Origin: Molossus alvarezi
Taxonomy: Eukaryota > Chordata > Mammalia > Chiroptera > Molossidae
Direction: 5' to 3'
Assembly (NCBI GenBank): GCA_037176705.1
Contig: CM073886.1
Location: forward strand, 22,429,501-22,493,500
DNA length: 64,000 nucleotides
Shown: positions 56,341-64,000 of the stretch, piece by piece
Position numbering within the stretch: position 1 is the first letter of the stretch
Layout of the letters: every line of letters starts with the position of its first letter
Notes under the pieces: model-generated
Seen by the model: the letters and a program-made list of their open reading frames with translations, nothing else
Databases searched by the model: none
Told to the model about the DNA's origin: nothing
Position numbers and translations under genes: made by a program

Positions 56341-56997
56341 TTCATGTTAACATTTTGCTTTCTCTGGGTTTGTCATGGTTGCCTACTATTCTCGGGCAAG
56401 TGATTTGACTTTTTATGAAGTTTCCCTCTGTGATAAATTAAATAAATAAATAAGCCAGATTAAAGCAAAATGTTGGGTAAAAGTTGCATGAAAAATGAAA
56501 TCGTGCAGGGGGATCTGAATGACTGTAGACAAGGAAAATGCTAACTCATGACTAATCGCAGGGGACACCGTGGAGATCTGAGACCAGTGGGTTCTGTAGC
56601 TGGGTAACACATCCCTGAAAACGGCGGCATTTCAGAACGGAAAGAAATCTTAAGGAATCACATAATCTGACCCACTTACTTCATGGGTGATGAAATTGTG
56701 GTCCAGAGAGAGGAAGTTGTGCTTGTGGTGGCACAGTGAGTCAGTGGCTGAGTGGAGGCTGGCATTCAGGTTTTCCTGAATAAACTCATGACTGGGTAGT
56801 GGCTGGATTGATAGGAAAGAGGAAGGCATCTTGCTACTAAGTGGGTAGGAGAATGTATTCCTAGTCCTGATTCTGTGCACCCAGTGTTGGCTCTTTCATT
56901 ATCTATCATTCCCACCTTGGATGCTTGGGGGTGGCTTCTCATGGTGTGAGCCTTTCTCTCAAGTGCCTCAGAGGTGACGTGCTTAAGAGCACAAGTT
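56341..56997. other. MIR-like fossil, otherwise unrecognised
   Basis: About 56640-56770 (ACTTCATGGGTGATGAAATT, GTCCAGAGAGAGGAAGTTG) is MIR/L2-like. No gene. Confidence 0.5.
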
Positions 56998-57310
56998 CCT
57001 TTTTCTTTTTTTTCCTTCAATTATGATTTACATTCAATATTATTTTATGTTAGTTTCAGGTGTACAGCATAGTGGTTAGACAACCATGTACTTTACAGAG
57101 TGATCCCCGTCATATTTCCAGTACCCACCTGGCACTATACATAGTTATTACAATATTATTGACTGTTCCCTATGCTGTACTCTACATCCTCATGAGTATT
57201 TGGTAACCACCAGTTTGTACTTCTTAATCCCTTCACCTTTTCCACTCAGTCCTCGAACCCCTCCCCTCTGGTAACCATCAGTCTGCTCTCTGTTTTATAT
57301 TACTTGAAAC
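56998..57310 (-). mobile_element. L1 3' UTR fragment, antisense
   Basis: TTAGTTTCAGGTGTACAGCA, GTGGTTAGACAACCATGTAC and TGATCCCCGTCATATTTCCA are typical antisense L1 3' UTR text. Confidence 0.75.
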
Positions 57311-57625
57311 AACTTCAAAACAAAAATAGTAAAGCTATTGCCAGTATGAAAAAAATAGATTATGTAAATGTGAAAGGATATAGTTACAAGGTTCTTGACT
57401 GCATCAGAATTTATAATGACAAAAAGAGTGAATGTAACCTAAAAGACCAACAAGTATAGATTGGGTTATTCCAAACAATGGGATACTGGAGACGATAATA
57501 TTTTTCAAGTATATTGTTGACATGGTATATTATTTTTAGAAATCAAACAAAAAAAAATACAATATTTTGAATATGATCTCAGGTTGATGAAAAATGTGTG
57601 TGGCAGGAGAATGTATTGAGACATA
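57311..57625 (+). mobile_element. Old LINE fossil, sense
   Basis: AAAGACCAACAAGTATAGAT, GGTTATTCCAAACAATGGGA and similar text resemble old L1/HAL1 3' ORF sequence. Confidence 0.45.
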
Positions 57626-57639
57626 AACTCATTATTTTG

Positions 57640-58320
57640 AACATGGGGTACATATATTCTTTCTGATTGGTGTTTCAGGCTTCTTAGGGTATATTCCTAG
57701 AAGTGGGATCACTGGGTCAAATGGAAGTTCAATTTTTAATTTTTTGAGGTAACACCATATTGTTTTCCATAGTGGCTGCACCAGTCTGCATTCCCACCAG
57801 CAGTGTATTAGAGTCCCCTTTTCTCCACACCCTTGCCAACACTTGTTGTTTGATGATTTGTTGATGGTGGCCATTCTGACAGGTGTGAGGTGATACGTCA
57901 TTGTTGTTTTAATTTGTATCTCTCTGATGATTAGTGATGTTGAGCATTTCTTCATATGTCTCTTGGCCATTTGTATGTCCTGTTTGGAGAGGTGTCTATT
58001 TAGTTCCTCTGCCCATTTTTTAATTGGGTTCTTTGTCTTCCTTTTGTTGAGCTATATGAGCACTCTATATATATTGGAAATTAACCCCATATCTGATGTA
58101 TCATTGGCAATGATGCTTTCCCATAGAATGGGTTGCCTTTCCATTTTGGTGGTTCTTTTGCTGTGCAGAAGATTTTGAGTTTGATGTAGTCCCATGTGTT
58201 CATTTTCTCCTTTGTTTCTGTTGCCTTAGGTGATGTATCAGTGACAATTCTGCTGCATATGATGTCTGAAATTTTGTTGCCTACATTTTCTTCTAGGGTT
58301 TTTATGGATTCATGAGTCAC
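57640..58320 (-). pseudogene. L1 ORF2 fragment in inverted part
   Basis: Minus-strand ORF2 C-terminal text in two open pieces (57632-57970 and 58081-58320) separated by a frameshift. It includes the cysteine-rich [17 protein letters not shown] segment. Very similar to the copy at 7932-8738. Confidence 0.92.
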
Positions 58321-58860
58321 ATTTAAGTCTTTTATCCATTTTGAGTTTATTCTTGTGTATGGTGTAAGTTGACAGCACTGTTTACATTAGCTAAAATCTG
58401 AAAACAACCCAAATGTCCATCAGTAGACAAATGGATAAAAGAGCAGTGGTACATATACACAATGGAGTACTATGCAGTTGTAAGAAAGAAAGACCTCTTA
58501 TCCTTTGAGACAACATGGAGGGACCTGGAGAGTATTATCCTAAGTGAAACAAACCAAGCAAAGAAAGACAAATATCACATGATCTCACTTATTTGTGGAA
58601 TATAATGAACATAACAGTCTGAGGAACGTGGTAGTCCCAGAGACGTGGAAGTGGGGTACAGACTGACAATCCCCAGGAGAGGTGGTGGTGGGGGAGAGAT
58701 AAACCACAGAACTTATATGCATGTGTGCATGAACAATGGACATAGACAACAAAGCTGGGGACAGGGCAGGGAGGAGGGGGAGGGTGGTATCAGTGGGGGA
58801 AAAAAGGAGAAACATCTGTAACAAATAAAAAAAATTTACATGAGAAAAAATAAATAAATG
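57640..58860. mobile_element. Twin-primed (5'-inverted) L1 insertion
   Basis: The left part (57640 to about 58371) is L1 ORF2 in minus orientation. The right part (about 58372-58860) is the immediately following ORF2 C-terminus and 3' UTR in plus orientation with an A-rich tail. Coding content is continuous across the inversion: the minus piece stops at the equivalent of the NICTPMF segment and the plus piece starts at the following ALFT segment, losing only a few codons. A 14-bp target duplication AACTCATTATTTTG is at 57626-57639 and 58861-58874. Confidence 0.95.
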
Positions 58861-58874
58861 AACTCATTATTTTG

Positions 58875-59838
58875 TGTGTATTGTTCACTTAAAAACAAAA
58901 AACAAGTTCCTTATCCCTCCCGGCAACCTCCCGCCAGCTCCTCCACAGCCATGGCTGAAGATTCCATGACATCTATCTCATCTGTGAAAATTCTCTTATG
59001 GCTCCTCCTAACTCCTAAATTTTAAGCTCCTCAAATCTCCTTTTTCTCTCAGTTCTAATTGATGAACATTACTGCTTTGTCCAAGAAACTGCATGGTCTT
59101 CTAACTGCTGGGACTAGAAACTCAGAAAGAGGGAAAAGTGGGTGAAAGTGTCCTCTTCCCCTCTAACTGCAGTAAAGCAAACACTGTTCTGCGTCACAAA
59201 TTAGTTCTGATAAAGTTGAGAACATCTGCACAAGTACCCATCTCATTCTCCTGTTATGAGAGAAGACCTGTGTAAAAATGCAAAGCTTTGTTTTATGATA
59301 ATGAAACTATTCCTGAAAGTATTATTTGTACAAAGAAGTCTTAAGACGCGCAGCCTGCAAAAATTATTGATTAGCCCTGTGAATTCAATTTTTAATGCCT
59401 AAAAATTAATTATGCAATTTCAATTATCTTAATTGATAATTTGCTGCCCTGGGAATAATATTTACATTGACATCTCTGCTTAAAAGCATCAATACTTCGT
59501 TAGGTGAGAAGAGCTTCGGGATTTCACCTTCTGCCTTTATGATCAAAGTTCATAATGTTGTGATCTTGTTGAATTGCTTATTCAAACCAAGAGTTGAGAG
59601 TCCATATCATTTAAAAGTCTGTACTAATTTCTAATTGCTGTTTAGTTATACCCTTTTCCATTATGTTTTAGTGGTTGCCCAAGGGATTATAATATACATC
59701 TTCTAATACTCCTACTTGATATAAAACATAGAAACCTTGCAACTGTATAGGTCCAACCATCCTTTATGCTATAATCATTATGTGTATTATATATACATAG
59801 ATTTAAAAGTCACAAGACAATACTATAACTTTTGCTTT
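58875..59838. other. No gene; possible conserved noncoding block
   Basis: No recognised repeat. 59358-59500 is unusually rich in TAATTA/ATTGAT-type homeodomain-like motifs (TTAATTATGCAATTTC, TTAATTGATAATTTG) and looks unlike the surrounding repeats. Confidence 0.4.
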
Positions 59839-59850
59839 AAGCAATTATGT

Positions 59851-60092
59851 AGTTGTTGTTTTTTTATCCTCACCTGAGGACATTTTTTTGCTTTTTGTTC
59901 AGATAGAGTGGGAGGGAGAGAGAGAAAGAAACATCAACGTGAAAGGGACACATCAAGTGGCTGCCACCCGCATGACCCAACCAGGGCCGGGGACAAACTG
60001 CAACTGAGGTACATGCCCTTAGCGGGAACCAAACCCGGGTCTCTCTGGACCGCAGGCCAATACTCTAACCGCTGAGCCAAACTGGCCAGGGC
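59851..60092 (-). mobile_element. Ves SINE, tail-hairpin type
   Basis: Antisense; tail TATCCTCACCTGAGGACAT. Perfect 12-bp duplication AAGCAATTATGT at 59839-59850 and 60093-60104. Confidence 0.95.
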
Positions 60093-60104
60093 AAGCAATT
60101 ATGT

Positions 60105-61260
60105 TTTTAAATGAGAAAAAACAATTTTTAATATTTATTCAGAGTTTACTCTTTCTATTGATCTTCAATCATCCCCATAGATCTGAGTTTCTAACTGGTA
60201 TTATTTACCTTCCACATAAATAAATTACTTCGGCATTTCTTGACATGTAGGTCTGCTGCAACACATTCTTTTAGTTGTCTTTTATCTGAAAATATCTCTC
60301 TTTTCTGCATTTTTAAAGGATATTTTCACTGAATTTAGAAATCCGGACTGATAATTTCTTTTCCTCTCAGTTCTTCCAAGATGCTGTTACACTGTCTTCT
60401 GGCCTCAACAGTTTCTAATGCTCTCCTGTATGTGATATGTTGTTTTGATCTGGTCTTCAGCAGTTTGACTATAATGTGCCTACGTGTAGTTTCCTTGTAT
60501 TTATCCTGATTAGAGTTTACTGCGCTTCCCAGAAGTTTTGGGCTTTATTTCTTTAAAATTTTGTTTTTCTGCTCCTTTCTCTTTCTTCTTCTGTGATTTC
60601 AAATATGTGTAAGCTGGATCTTTTGACATTGCTCCAAAGAGTCTTGAAGTTCATTTTCTTCCATCTTTCTCTCTCTATTATTCATGTCAAATAATTTTTA
60701 TTGTTTCATCTTAAAGTTTTTTTCTTTTACCATTGCTCAATCTCCTGTTAATGCCATCCAGTGACTTTTAAAATTTGATATATTGTACTTTTCACTTTGA
60801 TCAGTTTTATTTGTTAATTTTGAAATAATTGCTATTTTTCTGCTGAAGTTTCCTATCTTTTCATTTTTATGAGTATATTTTCCTTTACATTTTTTATGTC
60901 TTTTTTCACTCATGGTTATAGCCACTGCTTTAAAAATCTTTGTTAATTTCAACATGTGGGTCATCTTTGGGTCAGTTTTTATTGATTGTCACTTTCTTTT
61001 TCCTGTTTCTTTTCTTTTTATTTATTTAATTTTTTTGTGGTACATGCCCCTAGTGGGAACCGAACCCGGGACTCTCTGGTCCGCAGGCTGACGCTCAACT
61101 GCTGAGCCAAACTGGCCAGGGCTCTTTTTCCTGTTTCTTTATAGTCAAGTAATTTTGGATGTATGCTGTACATCATGAATGAAAGATTGTAAACACTCCA
61201 GATTCTGCTATAATAGAAACAGTGTTCGTTTCTTTGTTGTTTTAGTAGGCTCATAACTTG
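60105..61260 (-). mobile_element. Old L1/HAL1 5' region, antisense
   Basis: Antisense ORF1-region text: CTGGCCTCAACAGTTTCTAA, CAGCAGTTTGACTATAATGT, TTGCTCCAAAGAGTCTTGAA and CAGATTCTGCTATAATAGAA. No open frame is preserved. Confidence 0.7.
61012..61123 (-). mobile_element. Head-only Ves SINE with its own A-tail
   Basis: Contains only the tRNA-related head and following box (top strand GTGGTACATGCCCC... to GAGCCAAACTGGCCAGGGC), then an A-rich tail (top strand TTTTTATTTATTTAATTTTTTT). The usual 100+ bases of body, CT block and hairpin tail are absent. A perfect 16-bp target duplication CTTTTTCCTGTTTCTT is at 60996-61011 and 61124-61139, so the short form inserted as such. Confidence 0.92.
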
Positions 61261-62094
61261 GCTGGCATCAAATGCAGTCCCCTACCCACTCCCCACTCCC
61301 ATGGTAGATTGCAACTCAAATCTCAGTTCAATACCTTTAGCCTTAGCTGAGCTGTTTGGAGTCTGATCATAAGTACATAGATGCTTTGGAGGTCAGCTAG
61401 ATATCTGGGCTGACCTCTTGTGTATAAATGTTATACATAACATTTGAAGCAACTTCTCTCTGTCTCTCTCCTTTTTTGAATTTCTATCCCTGCTTTCCAG
61501 CAGGTATTGTTACACCAAATTCTGTCATCTGAACACTTAGAGCAGTTAACACTTTGTATATTTTAACAGAGTTTTACTTGCCCAGCACAGTAGTAATTGT
61601 GACCTACCTTCAAACTACACTTGTGAGCTGAGAATTCTCCAGTGATATTCTTGTCTTCCACAAACTGACTCCCTTCTAGTATCTGCCTTCTCTGGTCACT
61701 CTCCAGTGCCTTCAGGTAGTTATTTTTCATATTTTCCCCCAGAGTTTATAGTTGTTCTCTGTGGTAGAATTGGTCCAATAAGAGCCATTCATCCATACTG
61801 AAAATGACAATCATTTATCTCATTTAAATGAGCGAATGCAAACAGTCCCATCTAAAAGATGGTAAAGCTGAACCTAGGAGAGGAAACAAGGTCACAGGTG
61901 TGTTTCAGAATGGGCAGGGAGAGCAGTCAGCTATGATTTAAAAAAAAAAAAAAATTGGGTTGGGGATTTTTAGAGTAAAATCCTGAAAGAGACCGACTCC
62001 TATGCAAAACCTGTTTTGTGCACTAGTAAATTGGGGGTAATATTAGTGTGTAGTTCATTACATGCTTACTAGGTCAAATAAATGCTAAGCCCTT
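61261..62094. other. No gene recognised
   Basis: No recognised repeat except possible further L1 debris to about 61650. A poly(A) run lies at 61939-61953. Confidence 0.45.
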
Positions 62095-62421
62095 CATTTT
62101 TATTTATTTACTTATTTTATTATTAATTTATTTATTTTTGTTACAGATGTTTTTCCTTTTTCCCCCATTGACACCCTCCTCTTACCCCCCTCCCCCCAGC
62201 ATTGTTGTCTATGTCCATTGGTTCTGCATACATGCATATAAGTTCTTTGGTTTATCTCTTCCCTCCCCCCTGCCACCACCCTCCTCTGAGGTTTGTCAGT
62301 CTGAACCGTACTCCTTTCTATGTCTCTGGGTCTATTTTGTTCATCAGCCTATTTTGTTCATTATATTCCACAAATAAGTAAGATCATGTGGTATTTATCC
62401 TTCTCTGGTTGGCTTATTTCG
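62095..62421 (-). mobile_element. Short 5'-truncated L1 insertion, antisense
   Basis: L1 3' UTR with CATGCATATAAGTTCTTTGG and a few terminal ORF2 codons. 15-bp duplication AAATGCTAAGCCCTT at 62080-62094 and 62422-62436. Confidence 0.95.
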
Positions 62422-62436
62422 AAATGCTAAGCCCTT

Positions 62437-63059
62437 TAAATGCATTGTCTCTTTTAATCCTCAAGAAAACTAGATGAGATTGGATTACTTTTAATAGGAG
62501 ATTTTGCAGAGGAGGAGCCTGAAGTTTAGTGAGGTTAAACCCAAGATGACACAGAGTTGTTTGTATGATTAATTAATAATAACAATAATGGCAATAAAAA
62601 TAATGGCTCATATTTATCAAACTCTTATCATATTGTAGATAGTGGAAGGTTTTCTACAGACATCATTTTATTTAATCCTCCCAACAATTCTAGGAGGTAA
62701 GTACTAGGAGGTAAGTACTATTATTATCACTTTGCCTTTTCCGATGGAAGAATAGAGGTTAGAAGAGGCTGCGTAGCTTGCCCAAGGGCATGTAATTAGC
62801 AAGCAGTGGATCTGGGATTTGAACCCAAGCTGATTAGCTCCAAACCCAAATGCCCCCAGTTGCCTTCTTGTTACGATAAAACACCACAGAGGTCCTCAAA
62901 GAGTTAGGTTCCCTCCTTTTTAGCAAACACCAGATTACAGAAAATGGAATCCCCAAGGCTGTGGGCTTCTCCAGCAGGTGCACACTGGTGGTACCTGCAA
63001 AGATCTGTGGGGTCGGAATCCACCCAAGAACCTATTTCTAACCATTCACCAGGAGCCCC
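62437..63059. other. MIR fossil and unrecognised sequence upstream of CIITA promoter I
   Basis: About 62580-62860 (+) reads as a MIR SINE (CTCATATTTATCAAACTCTTAT, then TTTAATCCTCCCAACAATTC and GGGATTTGAACCCA-type text). It contains a 14-bp tandem duplication, TAGGAGGTAAGTAC, at 62691-62704 and 62705-62718. Nothing is recognised from 62861 to 63059. Confidence 0.6.
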
Positions 63060-63224
63060 AGCCTACAATGCAAATGAGGAAATCTTCCTAAGCAGGAATA
63101 AACTGCAATAAACTGCAGAGGTTTCCTCATCCTGTTTTTCACTTCATGTTTTGGATGCTGCAGGCCGGTGAGCAGAAATCCCAGGCTCTGGCCCCAGGGA
63201 AGCTGCCCTCCTCTGAGTGCTGCC
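63060..63224 (+). promoter_or_regulatory. CIITA: Candidate CIITA promoter I proximal region and 5' UTR
   Basis: Immediately upstream of the exon I see a perfect octamer ATGCAAAT at 63068-63075 followed by an ETS/PU.1-like GAGGAA at 63076-63081. There is a 10-bp direct repeat AATAAACTGC at 63097-63106 and 63107-63116. A TTTCCTCATCCTG block at 63122-63134 runs into TTTTTCACTTC, whose complement GAAGTGAAAAAC resembles an IRF half-site next to an ETS core. PU.1 and IRF8 control of promoter I in myeloid cells is established for mouse and human; assigning these exact motifs is inference. No canonical TATA box was seen and the start site is unknown. Confidence 0.5.
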
Positions 63225-63507
63225 ATGAACAACTTCCAGACCATCCTGACTCAGGTCCGGATGCTGCTCTCCAGCCATCAGCCAAACCAGGTGCAGGCCC
63301 TCCTGGACAACCTGTTGAAGGAGGAGCTTCTCTCCAGGGAGTATCACTATGCCCTGCTCCATGAGCCTGATGGTGAGGCTTTGGCCAGGAAGATCTCCTT
63401 GACCCTGCTGCAGAAAGGAGACCCAGATTTGGGCCTCTTGGAATGGGCCTGGAGTGAGCTGCAGGGTCCAGTGGTCGAGAAGGACCCCAGCTACAAGGAC
63501 CATGGTG
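63225..63507 (+). CDS. CIITA: CIITA promoter-I first coding exon (CARD-like N-terminus), partial gene
   Basis: This exon encodes the N-terminal 94 residues (plus one base of codon 95) of what I recognise as the dendritic-cell (type I promoter) isoform of CIITA, the NLR-family coactivator of MHC class II genes. The reading frame starts at the ATG at 63225 (MNNFQTILTQ...) and is open to a consensus splice donor, GTAAGT, at 63508. The protein is leucine-rich and helical (LLSSHQ, ALLDNLLKEELLSREYHYALL, ARKISLTLLQKGD, LLEWAWSEL), as expected of a CARD-type six-helix bundle. The frame continues 11 codons past the donor to a stop at 63540-63542, so splicing is required. The 94-codon length matches what is known of the human pI-specific segment. 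An in-frame GTG at 63168 exists but is not a credible start. The remaining exons (acidic, NACHT and LRR regions) lie beyond the window. Identity is from recall, not a search; NLRC5 or another CARD protein is a less likely alternative. Confidence 0.82.
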
Positions 63508-64000
63508 GTAAGTTGACATCCCCTTTGTTCCAGGAGAAATGACTGGCCCTAGGCACCTCAAGAACTTTTCTTCCTCTCTGAAAGGAAAGTCAATGGGTTC
63601 ATTCTTGTTCCAAGATGGGCAGGCAGACCAGGACAGGAATCAGGGCTTCTGGTGGAGCTGACAGGAGCAGCAAGGGCTTGGAGAACTCAATCTATGATGA
63701 TGGGTGTGCTGGAAGCATGCAGCATACTTCCCACTCTGCTAAAGAGAAAACCCTGCTAGAGACATGCAGCCAAATGTCCACTTGGTTTACTCTCTGAGCT
63801 GCCTTGATGTGTCAGGCACTGTACTGGGCATTGGGAAGCCACAGATGGACAGATAGGTCTTGCAAGCAAGGAGCTCCCAGTTCAGTAGGGAAGACAGATG
63901 CAGGCATAATCAGTGTGCTTCAGTGATGGAGAAATGTGCCACAGACAGGAGGGGCCAAAGTGCTGGAGAGCAGAGGATGTGAGTAGGTGTACATGCATAC
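63508..64000 (+). other. CIITA: Start of CIITA intron 1
   Basis: The intron opens with GTAAGT at 63508-63513. No further exon or branch/acceptor structure is convincing before the window ends. Around 63806-63930 there is an old MIR/L2-type fossil (text like TGTCAGGCACTGTACTGGGC followed by a block about stored units of sequence typical of these repeats). Confidence 0.7.

Noticed and set aside
6813..60092. Numerous tRNA-like A/B boxes
   Set aside because: All belong to the heads of tRNA-derived SINEs; none folds as a complete free-standing tRNA gene.

Overview
This window is mammalian nuclear DNA, almost certainly from a bat. The evidence is about 32 copies of a tRNA-derived SINE of the Ves (VES-1) type, whose head reads roughly GCCCTGGCCGGTTTGGCTCA. 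Other support comes from L1 and ORF2-less HAL1 elements, MIR/L2 fossils, a short hAT-type element and MaLR-like LTRs. There is no operon structure, and almost all open frames are shadows of repeats.

Only one piece of host protein-coding sequence is convincing. It is a first coding exon at 63225-63507 (+), giving 94 codons plus one base and ending at a perfect GTAAGT donor. Its product is recognisable as the CARD-like N-terminus of the dendritic-cell (promoter I) isoform of CIITA, the MHC class II transactivator. Bases after 63507 are the start of CIITA intron 1. The other 63 kb is most simply the intergenic DNA upstream of CIITA.

Layout: 1-489, an ERV1-like LTR with an expanded polypyrimidine tract. 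490-7600, MIR/L2/L1 fossils with four SINEs. 7605-8831, a 5'-truncated antisense L1 with a clean 17-bp target-site duplication (TSD). 9235-15990, MaLR-like LTRs, L2 fragments and two SINEs sharing one target. 16016-18681, a long HAL1. 19195-25605, SINEs in older L1 debris, MER5A-like fragments and an LTR. 25606-31290, an old sense L1 split by a second HAL1 (26193-28342) and a SINE. 31453-41380, LTR, MIR, L1 fragments and a SINE cluster. 41388-41569, a hAT-type element. 41991-48087, a decayed antisense provirus with paired LTRs, apparently nested in an old L1. 51496-52629, a 27-bp minisatellite of exactly 42 units without indels. 53688-53837, a U1 snRNA retropseudogene abutting a SINE. 57640-58860, a twin-primed (5'-inverted) L1. 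60105-62421, old antisense L1/HAL1, a head-only SINE and an L1 tail. 63060-64000, the CIITA promoter I region, exon 1 and the start of intron 1.

No previously undescribed multi-gene system is visible. The items most worth following up are the minisatellite, the conserved 3'-terminal hairpin of one SINE lineage, the head-only SINE, the U1-SINE composite, the HAL1 pair and the CIITA promoter I exon. All family names come from recognition by eye; no database search was run.
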